This document shows positions 32,066 to 41,987 of a DNA stretch of 64,000 bases, piece after piece. The translations under genes and the position numbers were made by a program. Below the pieces are notes generated by a model, which worked only from the letters and a program-made list of their open reading frames with translations, was not told the DNA's origin and made no database searches. Source of the DNA: Calamus simplicifolius (taxonomy: Eukaryota; Streptophyta; Magnoliopsida; Arecales; Arecaceae); NCBI GenBank assembly GCA_900491605.1, contig UESW01003902.1, forward strand, positions 1-64,000, in the 5' to 3' direction. Within the stretch, counting starts at the first letter, position 1; each line of letters opens with the position of its first letter.

Positions 32066-34958
32066 ATGGCGATGAGCCCCGACGATGTGGCCTCGAGATC
32101 GTTGCTGAGGATTGGGGAAGGATTCATCAGCGGTATGGCATGCCCTTGGATGTCGTTCTACGGGCCCGAGCCTGATAGGGTTACCCGGGACTTGGAGTCC
32201 GGGGTCTTCATCTATGAAGATAGCTTGAAGGCAGGCCTTTGTTTTCCTCTCCATCCCCTTGGTGAAGGAGATTATGACCACTACAACATCTGCCCATCAA
32301 TGGTGGCTCCCAACAGCTGGCGGAACATCATCGGATTTATCTCGATGTGCCACCAGATTCGGATCGTCGCCACTCTCCCCTTTTTCGCACCTGCTACCAC
32401 CTGATACCTGGGAGGAAATCGGAGTGGCCCTACATCGGACCCCGGAGATCCTTCAACGTTATTGCGGATAAGCCCTCTTCCATCAAGGGATGGAAGAGTC
32501 GATTTGTTATCGCGGAGGGGAACATCGGTTCCGACTTCCCTCGGAATGGGGGATTGTTGCAAGGGATGCGGAGATGCATCCGGTTTTGTCGGCGCAGGAG
32601 GAGAAGGACTTGGACGTCCTTCGCAATGGCAGGTGTTTTCGGCCAATGATCTGCTATCGGAGGGGGCCCTCTTCGCAGCCGGGCTCAGCCCCCTGGACCG
32701 CAAGGTGAGTCCCTTTCGTGCCTGTATCTTTCTCGATTAGTGTGCTTGGATTCTGAGTATGTGTGCTCTATTCTTAGCCGCAAGGTCGGCGTTGTCGAGC
32801 CTCTCCAAGAGGAAGAGAGGAAGCGCCCGGGGAAGGCAGCGGTGGGATAGTGGCCGGCCCGAAAAAAGGGCTCATACCTCCGCAAGGAGTCCGCCGGGCG
32901 TTGGAGCAGTTGCTATAGAGGCGCCGGGGGCGAAGAGGATCCGGGGAGGGCGGCTATGGCCCTCCTCTCATGTGGAGATATCGGACAGCTCAGATGAGGC
33001 TCCGATGGCTCGTCCGACCGCGTCCCCCTGAAAGAGGAACAGGGCGGATTTAGAAGAGGGGTCTGTTGCTGAGGAGGCTGCTGTCCTCGCGGGATCGCCA
33101 CCGGTTCCAGCAGGAGAGGAAGAAGGGCGGCCGCAGCCGGGGAGGTTCAGGAGAGCTCTCTCTCGGTCCGCTGTAGGGGGGTCCGAAGTAGTGAGGCAGG
33201 TCAGACCGAGGCTTCGGGGGAGCCTGCGGAGGAGACACAAGTGGTGGTTATCGAGGAAGGGGCATCGAAGGAGGGGGCGCGACAAGGTGGGAGCCCCGCT
33301 GGGGGCTTCTTCGAAAAAGGTTTTGGGGAGGCTGGCACTTGGGCTAGCCGAATTGTCTGAGGAAACCCAAGCCAGGGCCCTGACAGAGGAGGCTGGGGCG
33401 TTGAAGGCCTCTCAGGCGGAGGGCGCCCAGGCCGGTCAGGCGGGGTTGGCCCATCCGGCAGTTTGGACGCTAGTATTGAGGAGGCGTTTCTGCCATGATG
33501 AGGTCGGCCCTGTATCCGGGTGCGGATCCTTCGGCGGACAAGTTCGCCGACTGGGGTTGGTCGATGCTGCGTTTGGGCAGCAAGGCGTGGCGAAAGTATC
33601 CATCTTCTTCCCGACATTGATAATACAACCTTGATGAGGATGACCGGGCCTATGCCTTGCGGGTGAGTCACTTTTCCTGTGACAGATGTTTCTTGATTGA
33701 CCCCGTCGTGGGCGCTTATTCAGTTTTGCCTTTGCAGAGCGTTTTTCTTCCCGGGCGATTTGCTGGCGCTTGAGTTTGGCGACGGGGGCCAGTGTCCAGG
33801 CCAGGAGGGAGAATGTCGAGCTCCAGTCGTGGCTGAAGGTGTCTGAGAAGTTCGAAGAGCTCATGGACACGATGGATAGGAACTCGAAGGCGGCAAGGGT
33901 GGCACATCAGGCTGCCTGGCGAGGTGTCCAAGCAAAAACGCAAAGTAAAGGAGTTGCGGGGACTCCTGGCGAAGAATGATGACGCGTGCTTGGAGCTGGC
34001 CAGAATCGAATCGAAACATTCCGCGGAGGTGAAGGCGATGCAGAAAGAGCATAATGAGAGCATAGGTCGGCTGGGAGGGAAGCTGCAGACGAGAGGAAGC
34101 GTTTAACCAGGATGCTTGGCGAGGTGGAGGAGCGACTGAAGCGCCGTGATAGCGAGATTGCCCATTTGAAAAGGGCGCTAAGTGGGACCAGGGAACGATA
34201 GCTCGGGTGAGCGACGAATTATCCCAAGCCCGGAGGGATATTGAAGCCAGACAGCTGAAGATCAGTGCTCTGCAGGAGAGGGTCGAGCTGGTAAGGGCTG
34301 ACAGGATGAGAGCCAGGAGCGAGGCAGAAGAGATGGCCAAAAGGTTGGCCGAGCGAGAGGGGAGGTACGCTCTTATTTTTCCCCTTTTTGTTTCTTCTAC
34401 TGGGTTCTCGAAATGCCGATTTGACCTTGGATTTTTTGGATGGCGAAGATGGAGTCGGAGGTTCGGGCTCTTCAAGGTGAGCTCGCGTCTGCTCGCGATA
34501 GGAGCTCGGAGCTCGAGGTGCGGGCTAGCGGGCTTGAGGAGCAAAACATCATCCTGAAGACCCAGGTGGTTGAGGCTGAGAAACGGGCTGCCGGGGCCAA
34601 CACGCAGCTTGCCATACTTAAGGGGAGGCAAGACGCTATGAGCGTAGATGCGTTCCATCACGGGATGGAAGAGTGCAAACAGCAGATCCTCAGTGAGCAC
34701 CCAGAGTGGGACCTTTCTTTTCTGATCGCTGAAGATCCCGATGATGGCGAGTCTGAAGAAGGGGACGAAGACGAATATGTCGACGTTTCTGACGCTGAAC
34801 TTGGCGCCGCCCCTGGTTCCAGCGAAGTTGCAGTTTCTGAGGGACGGTCGCACACTGCTGCAGAGGGGGTAAAAATGTCAGAAAAGGGCGAGTCTAGCCG
34901 CGCTTCTGTAGGCGCCACTGAGGGTTCCCCCAAAGCTGGTGTCGCCCCCGATCCTTAG
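32066..34958 (+). pseudogene. Antisense multi-exon gene of element A, 'putative gypsy type transposon' family
   Basis: It runs opposite to gag-pol. The ATG at 32066 starts MAMSPDDVAS. NICPSMVAPNSWRNIIGF with the following GFISMCHQIRI matches the domain annotated in plants as putative gypsy-type transposon/transposase (PF04195-like). Its biochemical role is unknown. Probable introns are 32705 to 32776/32783 (AAG|GTGAGT...TAG or AAG), 33663-33737 (GTGAGT...TTTGCAG), and one from 34365 (GTACGC). Later exons encode a long coiled coil (33920-34640) and an acidic tail (DPDDGESEEGDEDEYVDVSD) ending at the TAG at 34956. Indels relative to element B break the first exon, so this copy is probably inactive. 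Confidence 0.7.
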
Positions 34959-35160
34959 GGGCCATTCATGTACTTCATCCCTTAAACATTTATTCAACGC
35001 TTCATAGTGAAAGAATTTCCTGTTTCCACTTGAGCGTTTTTCTTGCGTGACTTCGCTGTTGCTTAGCCTTGCCTCGATCGGCTTGTGGCTCCCGATGCTC
35101 TTGGGTCATCTTTATTTTGAGATTGGGAAAGTGTATTGGCTTGTACCAATGGCCGAAGCA

Positions 35161-35730
35161 GGTCGGTTAAGACCGACGAGCGTAGTAGGTCGGCTCGGAC
35201 CGACAGACAAAATAGGTCGGCTGTGGCCGACAGGCGAGATAGATCGGCTGGGGCCGACAGATAAAATAGGTCGGCTGGGGCCGACAGACAAGATAGGTCA
35301 GCTGGGGCCGACAGGTGAAATAGGTCGGCTGGGGCCGACAGACAAAATGGGTCGGCCGGAGCCGACAAACAAAATGGGTCGGCTTGGGCCGACGGGCAAA
35401 ATAGGTCGGCTGGGGCCGACAGATGAAATAGGTCGGCTGGGGCCGACAGACAAAATGGTCGGCCGGAGCCGACAAACAAAATGGGTCGGCTTGGGCCGAC
35501 GGGCAAAATAGGTCGGCTGGGGCCGACAGACAAGATAGGTCGGCTGGGGCCGACAGGTGAAATAGGTCGGCTGGGGCCGACAGACAAAATATGTCGACTA
35601 GGGCCGACAAACAAAATAGGTCGGCTGGGCCGAGACAAGATAGGTCGGCTGGGGCCGACAGGCGAAATGGTCGGCTGGAGCCGACAAACAAAATGGGTCG
35701 GCTTGGGCCGACGGGCAAAATAGGTTTTCG
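35161..35730. repeat. Hairpin array H1 of element A, ~27-bp unit, about 20 copies
   Basis: Each unit contains a 6-bp-stem palindrome such as GTCGGCTGGGGCCGAC followed by an AGACAAAATA-type spacer. The first unit reads GTCGGTTAAGACCGAC, with both arms changed but still paired. The array lies between the end of the large antisense gene and the TATA box at 36154. Confidence 0.92.
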
Positions 35731-36153
35731 CGCTTCCTGCCATCCTGCCAGCGCCCTGCTGTCCCGCAGGCAATTTGGTTTTTACTTTACTAGAAGCGGT
35801 GATACGCACAGTGGAGGACATAAAGCTGCATCGGAGCTTTCAGAAGGCGCTCTTTTCCCATGCAGGTCGCTTCGTCGTGATGCGTACGCAACCGCCTATC
35901 ACTGGAGGGTACTATTCTCGAAGGACGATTTTCTGAGTTCGTCGGTTTTCAAAGCGTCAGTGGGCGATTTCCAGCATTTAATGAACGCGATTCGGGATCA
36001 GGTGGGGATCTTCGTACACGTCCTGGTTCAGGCGGTGGGTTTGGCGCGCAGTGGGGCGCTACGCCAATCTTGAGAGACCATGCGGAGGTACTGCTCGGAA
36101 GTTTAAATCTCGGGACCTGCAGTCTGGGTAGCTTTTCCCGATCTGTTTCCGCC

Positions 36154-36944
36154 TATAAAAAGAAAAAGGGGGTCTCATCTGGTTATCCCCAAAGCTTCTT
36201 TCTCGTTAGAGCTTCCGTTATGCTCATTTCTTTGTTGTTGCAAGTAGGAGGATCAGGCCCTCCTTTTCTAGGCTCCTTGCCGCCGGATAGCTGGGGCGAC
36301 CGGGGAGCAGCTGAAGAATGGCTCATCCTTAGGGGATGAGTCTCGGAGATTATATGGAAAGCGCACAAGGAGGGTGCAGAGATCATACGGAGAGCGCACA
36401 TATAAGCTTCCTATGCGATCTCTGCGGCTTGCTGCGGGGGAGTTACGGTAAGAAGTGTATCGGCACCCCCGTAGCACGCACAGACTCCCCCTTTTTCGCT
36501 GGCTTGGGTTCCCGTCCCTTCTCTGAGGGGAATCCTTGCCACGGGAGGGAAAATATGGGAGGAACCGGGGCCGGATGGTCCCTGGCTCTCTCGACCGGAC
36601 GGCGGCCTGCGATCCAGCACCCCCTACTAGGGGAGCGAGCTGGGTCGCTCGAATCCTCAGAACCAGCATCCACGGGCCATGCCTCCTTTTGGATCCACGG
36701 GCCATGCCTCCTTTTGGATCTTTTAATTCATCCGAGGCCGTGGAGGGTTATCTTTATCATCCGTCCAGGCGGACCGGCCGTTTCGTGGTTTGCATGATTT
36801 GTCGATCCGAATGTTGGAACATCGCAGTTGTCTAGGTCTGCTTTGGAGCAGTTGTTCGAGTTTCGTATTTGCCTTTATTTTATGCATTTCAATGCTCTTG
36901 TAATGCCTGTGAGGCATTTGTAACTGATTTTGATCGGCAATAAA
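36154..36944 (+). other. Antisense transcription unit without convincing ORF, element A
   Basis: TATAAAA at 36154-36160 and AATAAA at 36939-36944 frame about 790 bases on the antisense strand. A short hairpin AATGCCTGTGAGGCATT lies just before the polyadenylation signal. The signals and hairpin are conserved in element B (52140 down to 51355). The longest frames (36220-36339 and 36336-36797) differ in extent between the copies and match nothing I recognise. It may be non-coding RNA or carry a spliced short ORF. Inference from signals only. Confidence 0.4.
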
Positions 36945-37269
36945 GAGAGTTATTTTCTGTTTCTCAATCCTCGTCTTTTCTGTGCTGAGCTTGCTATTAT
37001 TGTTTGTGGGGTGCCAAAAGCGTTCCGCTCGTCCTTAGACGAGGGTCCCACGCCGCCCGAACCAGTTGAGGTTCGCACGCGGCGGTTCAGAGATCGTTCG
37101 GCGAAATATGCTCCTTGCTTAGGTCAGGAGTCTGGTATTTTTGCGCTCCGCTTTTATTGGAGCTCGGGGTGTCGTGAGTCGGCTTTGGCCGAAGTTCGGG
37201 GAGTCTGTACCTTCTCCCATTATGGTTTAGGGAACTGTTGCCCGAGTCAGTCGAGTTTCGAAGGTATTC

Positions 37270-37580
37270 GCCTCGGCCCTGCCAAGGTCTGGAGATTTGG
37301 TCGCTCGGCCCTGCCGAGGTTCGGAGAACATTTGACTTGGCCCTGCCAAGGTTCAGAGAATTTTGTAGCTCGGCCCTGCCGAGGTTCGGAGATTTGTAGC
37401 TCGGCCCTGCCGAGGTTCGAAGATTTATAGCTCGGCCCTGCCGAGGTTCGGAGATTTGTAGTTCGGCCCTGCCGAGGTTCGGAGATTTATAGCTCGGCCC
37501 TGCCGAGGTTCGGAGAAACAGTTTACTTGGCCCTGCCAAGGTTCGGAGATTTCGCAGCTCGGCCCTGCTGAGGTTCGGGG
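37270..37580. repeat. Hairpin array H2 of element A, ~30-35-bp units
   Basis: About nine units are built on CTCGGCCCTGCCGAG or its variant CTTGGCCCTGCCAAG, each followed by GTTCGGAGA and a short AT spacer. The array sits between the AATAAA at 36939 and the TATA box at 37998. Confidence 0.9.
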
Positions 37581-37997
37581 ATCCGGGCTCAAAGGGAGCG
37601 ACTCAGCCGTTATTGTAGACCGCAGCGTCAGGTCCACGCGGCGTTTGATAGAGGGGGGCGCCAGAGTGGAACAAGCGGTATATTGTCACGCTTTTATTGG
37701 TGATGCTTCTCTTACCGAAGGGGCGAGTTATCGGCCGAGCGACGGACTTCCACGTTTTCCAAGAATAGGGGGCCGTATCAAGCGGCCTAGGGAAGCTTCA
37801 AATGCATTTAATGCGAGGGGCGACAAATCGGAAAATGTTCGCCTGGGGAACCCCCGAACAATCTGCTCGCGCTTATCGATCCTACTCGGGATAGGGCGCG
37901 GTTCTTCGGATTCCTCACACATCAGGATGGTGACACGTGGCAAACTCTCATGGGTCGGCGTTTGCGGCGCGATCGATCGAGACACCTGCCTGGCGGG

Positions 37998-38005
37998 TAT
38001 AAATA
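37998..38005 (+). promoter_or_regulatory. TATA box of the small antisense ORF, element A
   Basis: TATAAATA lies 57 bases upstream of the ATG at 38055, in a context (GCGGGTATAAATATGACCG) preserved in element B at 50298-50305 on the other strand. Confidence 0.6.
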
Positions 38006-38054
38006 TGACCGAGGGGGATTGGTTTTGGCCATTCCTCGGTTTAAGTTCCGAAAA

Positions 38055-38348
38055 ATGGACTCTCCAGGGCGATCCTCAGCCGAGTCGCATTCCTCGCTTA
38101 GCAGCCTACCGCGTTCGGAGGGGAGGTGCACCTCCGTAACTGTCGACGGGCTGAGCCTCGCGTCGGGCTTCGCGAGCAATGAGCAGCTTGCGAGGACCGC
38201 CGAAGAACTCTTGGACGTTTCGGTCAGGGAGGCGGAGGCCTTACGCCGGATAATAGACCGGCAAGAGGAGGAGATCGTGTCTCTCCGTCAGCAGGTGGCT
38301 GACCTGACGGGACGTCTGGAGGAGTTACTGGCCTCTGGGGACGACTGA
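38055..38348 (+). CDS. Small antisense coiled-coil protein of element A
   Basis: This is a 97-residue ORF on the strand opposite to gag-pol, with the ATG at 38055 and TGA at 38346. The first half is Ser-rich (SSAESHSSLSSLPRSEG). The second half, from about residue 47, is a heptad-like coiled coil (ELLDVSVREAEALRRIIDR, EEEIVSLRQQVADLTGRLEE). It has its own TATA box and is followed by array H3. The family is not recognised. A homologous copy in element B keeps the TATA box and ATG but has a one-base deletion in the coiled coil. Possible roles such as dimerisation with the coiled coil of the large antisense protein are speculation. Confidence 0.5.
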   Translation: MDSPGRSSAESHSSLSSLPRSEGRCTSVTVDGLSLASGFASNEQLARTAEELLDVSVREAEALRRIIDRQEEEIVSLRQQVADLTGRLEELLASGDD

Positions 38349-38848
38349 CTTCAGGGCCTCTGCCCGTTCTTGTTTTTGTTTTTTGCAGTCTCTTTGTGGC
38401 TCTCCTCTTTATGAATGAAAAGTGGGTCTTATTTTTGAAGTCTCTCTCTTTGAGAGTTTACGGCCCCGACCCGTGTGATGAATCAGGGGGTTGCCGCGGT
38501 CCTGTCGTTTTTGCGCATTGATATAGGCCTTTTGAACGACAGGTTACCGAGGTGTTACTCAAGAGATTTTCAGTAGCAGAGAGGGAAATCGTCTAGCTCT
38601 GCTCGGGGCCTTTGGCCGGTGACGTGGGGCTCGAGGGCCTCAAGAGGGGGTTTGCCAATGGTGGCTTCTTTTTGTGCGTCTACGGTTTTTGTTTTAATGC
38701 GCTCATTTTTAAACTGGACGGAGTCCTTCGGGGACTATTTGGGGGCCGTTCGGCTTTGGTCGAGGCCTGTATGCTTAAGCTTTTTTGCTGGGGTTTTAGC
38801 CCGAATGATTTTTACCTGGCCTCGCCATGGCTCGGAAGATTCATTGCT

Positions 38849-39352
38849 CGGCCCTGCCGAGGTTCGGAGAAATATTTTACTTGGCCCTGCCAAGGTTTGG
38901 AGATTTGCTGCTCGGCCCTGCCGAGGTTCGGAGAAATATTTTACTTGGCCCTGCCAAGGTTCAGAGATTTGTTGCTCGGCCCTGCCGAGGTTCGGAGAAA
39001 TATTTTACTTGGCCCTGCCAAGGTTCGGAGATTTGTTGCTCGGCCCTGCCGAGGTTCGAAGAAATATTTTACTTGGCCCTGCCAAGGTTCGGAGATTTGT
39101 TGCTCGGCCCTGCCGAGGTTCGGAGAAATATTTTACTTGGCCCTGCCAAGGTTCGGAGATTTGTTGCTCGGCCCTGCCGAGGTACGGAGAAATATTTTAC
39201 TTGGCCCTGCCAAGGTTCGGAGATTTGTTGCTCGGCCCTGCCGAGGTTCGGAGAAATATTTTACTTGGCCCTGCCAAGGTTCGGAGATTTGTCGCTCGGC
39301 CCTGCTGAGGTTCGAAAAATATTTTACTTGGCCCTACCAAGGTTCGGAGATT
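38849..39352. repeat. Hairpin array H3 of element A, 64-bp dimeric unit, 8 copies
   Basis: Each unit alternates CTCGGCCCTGCCGAG with CTTGGCCCTGCCAAG, spaced by GTTCGGAGAAATATTTTA and GTTCGGAGATTTGTTG. Both half-units form a perfect 6-bp stem. The array lies between the small antisense ORF and the end of integrase. Confidence 0.93.
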
Positions 39353-39442
39353 CCTGTTCAAACAGACAGCTCGGTTGTGCCGAGGATTGGTAAGCAGTAT
39401 CTGTTTCTTTTTGCAATTTATAGCAATATAGTGCATGTTGAT

Positions 39443-40780
39443 TCACGCAACAGGTTTTGAGGAAACAGCCAAGCAGGTATATGCAGTGAGGTATATGGAG
39501 ATTGTTTGGAGAGGACATACCCTATTGGTAATATTTACGAAGGTTGTCCGCGTTCCAAGTTCGGGGAATGGACTTCCATCCAGATCCTGCAGCTTGTAGG
39601 TTCCTGGTCCAATAATCTCTGTTATTTGATACGGGCCCTCCCAGTTTGGCGCCAGTTTGCCTTGCTCCAGCGGTTTGGATACAGAAGCTTTCCGGAGGAC
39701 AAGGTCGCCGGGTAGGAAGGCTTTCCCCTTGACCCAGGAGGCATGGTACCGAACTACCCGCTGTTGGTAAGCAGCCATCCTGATTCGGGCCTTTTCTCTG
39801 ACTTCTTCTACCAAGTCGAGGTTGGTGCGGAGTTGCTCATCGCTGGCTTCCTCCGAATAATTCTCCACTCGCAACGATGGGAGGCCCATTTCCACAGGGA
39901 TGACGGCCTCTTTGCCAAAAGCCATTCGGAATGGAGTCTCGCCGGTCGGGATTCTCGGGGTGGTTCGGTAGGCCCACAAGACATGATGTAGCTCGTCGGC
40001 CCATCTGCCTCGGGCTCTGGAGAGGCGAGCTTTAATTCCCTGGAGGAGGGTCCTGTTGGTTACCTCGGCCGCCCCGTTGGCTTGTGGGTGCCCGACCAAA
40101 GTAAGGTGGTGGCAGATTCCGTGTTCCTCACAGAACTGGCGGAATTTGGAGTTGTCGAATTGCTTACCATTATCGGTGATTATAGTGTGAGGGAGGCCAA
40201 ATCGGCAGATGATGGATCTCCAAACAAAGTCCCTGGCTCGCGCCTCGGTAATTTGTGCGACCGCTTCCGCTTCGACCCATTTGGTGAAGTAATCAATGGC
40301 GACAAACAAGAATTTTCGCTGTCCCGTTGCGAGCGGGAATGGGCCGAGGATGTCCATCCCACACTTGGAAAAGGGCCAAGCAGAGGATATAGAAACTAGC
40401 TCGGCGGAAGGGAGTCTTTGGATGTTTGCGTGTCTCTGGCAGGAGTCACAGGCTCGGACTAAATCGTCCGCGTCTCTTTGCATGGTCGGCCAGTAGTAGC
40501 CCTGCCGCAGTACCTTGTGACATAGGGATCGGCTTCCCAGATGGTTGCCGCAAATCCCTTCAAGTACCTCACGCAGAGCATAATCTGCCTTGGATGGGCG
40601 AAGGCATCTAAGCAGCGGCATGGAGAAAGACCGCTTGTAAAGTTGGTTGTCAATTACTACATAATGGGCGGCCTGTAGCTTCAGCTTCCTAGCCTCTCTT
40701 CGGTCGGACGGAAGCGACCCTTCTTTGAGATATCTGAGGATTGGGTCGAACCAGGATGGTTCGGCTATGACTTGCATCAC
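39443..40780 (-). CDS. Gypsy integrase of element A (C-terminal part of pol, open frame)
   Basis: This 445-residue open frame is the best preserved pol segment. The HHCC zinc module (GICGNHLGSRSLCHK ... CDSCQRH) is at about residues 92-134. The DDE core has GMDILGPFPLA, IITDNGKQFDN and HPQANGAAEVTNRTL. The C-terminal part has LPGDLVLRK and NWEGPYQI, and there is no chromodomain. It integrates element cDNA. The apparent start is artificial: upstream pol is separated by a TGA where element B has CGA, a likely CpG transition. The frame runs almost to hairpin array H3. Confidence 0.9.
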   Translation of the reverse strand: MMQVIAEPSWFDPILRYLKEGSLPSDRREARKLKLQAAHYVVIDNQLYKRSFSMPLLRCLRPSKADYALREVLEGICGNHLGSRSLCHKVLRQGYYWPTMQRDADDLVRACDSCQRHANIQRLPSAELVSISSAWPFSKCGMDILGPFPLATGQRKFLFVAIDYFTKWVEAEAVAQITEARARDFVWRSIICRFGLPHTIITDNGKQFDNSKFRQFCEEHGICHHLTLVGHPQANGAAEVTNRTLLQGIKARLSRARGRWADELHHVLWAYRTTPRIPTGETPFRMAFGKEAVIPVEMGLPSLRVENYSEEASDEQLRTNLDLVEEVREKARIRMAAYQQRVVRYHASWVKGKAFLPGDLVLRKASVSKPLEQGKLAPNWEGPYQITEIIGPGTYKLQDLDGSPFPELGTRTTFVNITNRVCPLQTISIYLTAYTCLAVSSKPVA

Positions 40781-41190
40781 TCAGTCAGCTTCCATGATGC
40801 TCGGCTTTTCCAGAGTCTCCAGGTGGAATTTTTTCTCGGCATCCATTGATTCCGTGGTTGCCAGTCGGGAGAGTAGGTTGGCACGGGCATTCTCAGATCT
40901 GGGGATCTGAATAATTTCAAATTCAGAAAAATGAGGAAGCAAGCTATGCACCTCCTGGAGATACCGGATCATATTTGGCTCCCGAGCTTCAAACTCTCCC
41001 CGAACATGGCCGGCCACCAACTGAGAGTCGGTGAAGGCGCTGAGCTTTTCCACCTTCAGGTTGCGGGCAATCCTGAACCGGCTAGCAGGGCTTCATACTC
41101 GGCTTCATTGTTGGAAGCCGGGAAGGACAATCGGACGCCATACTCGAAGGTCATCCCCTCGGGGCTGGTGAGAACCAGACCCACACCGGA
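40781..41190 (-). pseudogene. Second (archaeal-like) RNase H of element A
   Basis: The region reads SFPASNNEAEYEALLAG (41056-41190 frame), then KLSAFTDSQLVAGHVRGEF and IQIPRSENARANLLSRLA (41053-40781 frame). The E and D residues fit an extra RNase H domain located between the normal RNase H and integrase. This is a hallmark of Tat-lineage gypsy elements. A one-base deletion relative to element B (at about 41055) shifts the frame in mid-domain. Confidence 0.8.
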
Positions 41191-41987
41191 GTGATGGGCA
41201 TTGGACGACCCGTCGACGTGGAGGAGCCACCGGGCTCTGAACTTTGGCTCTTCAGGGGAGTCTGGGGCAGAACCGTCCTCTGGGATGGTACACTCGAGGT
41301 GGAAGTCGGCCAGTGCTTGGGCTTCGATGGCAGGGCGAGGCTGAAAATGTATGTCGTGCTCGCTTAGCTCGACGGCCCATTTGGTCATTCTCCCCGATGT
41401 TTCTGGATGGTGGACCACTGCCTTGATGGGTTGGTCAGTCAGGACTGACACGGAATGTGCTTGGAAATATGGTCGTAGCTTTCTGACTGAGGTGACTAAG
41501 GCTAGCACCATCTTTTCAATCCTGTTGTACCTCGTCTCTGCGTCGCGGAGCAGCCTACTCACATAGTAGATCGGCTTCTGGACTTTGCCTTCTTCTTTGA
41601 CCAGCACCGAACAAGCTGCGCCCTCTGAAACGGCTAGGTACAGAAACAGGGTCTCCCCCGGGGTTGGGCTACTGAGAAGTGGGGGAGAGCCGAGGTACTT
41701 TTTCAGATCTTGAAATGACTTCTGGCACTCGGGAGTCCACTGGAAGTTTTTGGCCGATCGGAGAGTTTTGAAGAAGGGGAGGCATCTCTCGGCCGACCGC
41801 GCCACGAAGCGGTTAAGGGCCGCTATCCTCCCGGTTAGGCGCTGGACTTCTTTATAGACGCAGGGGGCGCCATTTGTTGGAGAGCTTGAATCTTCTGGGG
41901 GTTAGCTTCGATACCTCGCTGGGAGACCATGAAGCCGAGGAACTTCCCCGAGTTGACGCCGAAGGCGCACTTGGTCGGATTGAGTTT
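41190..41987 (-). pseudogene. Reverse transcriptase C-terminus and first RNase H of element A
   Basis: The segment 41835-41987 encodes KLNPTKCAFGVNSGKFLGF, the region after the catalytic core. After a one-base deletion the frame 41805-41056 continues with SAERCLPFFKTLR, FQWTPECQKSFQDLK, the ABC block PIYYVSRLL, YNRIEKMVLALV and VLTDQPIKAVV (gypsy RNase H). The sequence stops at 41987, where element B begins. The missing front half is at 58020-58700. Confidence 0.85.
41983..41987. other. Target-site duplication AGTTT, left flank of element B
   Basis: AGTTT precedes the TGTTGAGG start of element B. The same five bases follow its end at 58015-58019. Removing one copy plus element B restores the reading of the element A reverse transcriptase. 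Confidence 0.95.

Noticed and set aside
35047..35821. Nine-residue repeat proteins (IGRLGPTDK and SAPADLFHL types) on both strands
   Set aside because: These come from the 27-bp hairpin array, which is a multiple of three without stops. Both strands are open and sequence conservation follows the hairpin, not codons. The same applies at 52471-53296.
36930..37637. ORFs over array H2 (LGPAKVWRFGRSALPRF and NLRTSAGPSYKSPNL types)
   Set aside because: They are products of the tandem hairpin units, open on both strands.
37645..38139. 164-residue plus-strand ORF upstream of the small antisense ORF (counterpart 50158-50655)
   Set aside because: It is open in both elements but covers the proposed TATA box and shows no domain. 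It may be chance openness of GC-rich sequence, so it was not listed as a gene.
35161..39352. CRISPR-like arrays
   Set aside because: Units are contiguous tandem repeats with near-identical spacers in a plant retrotransposon. There are no unique spacers and no cas genes.
38612..39460. ORFs of 188-282 residues across array H3, and their counterparts at 48806-49694
   Set aside because: They are translations of the 64-bp array in several frames. The stem structure explains the conservation better than a protein does.
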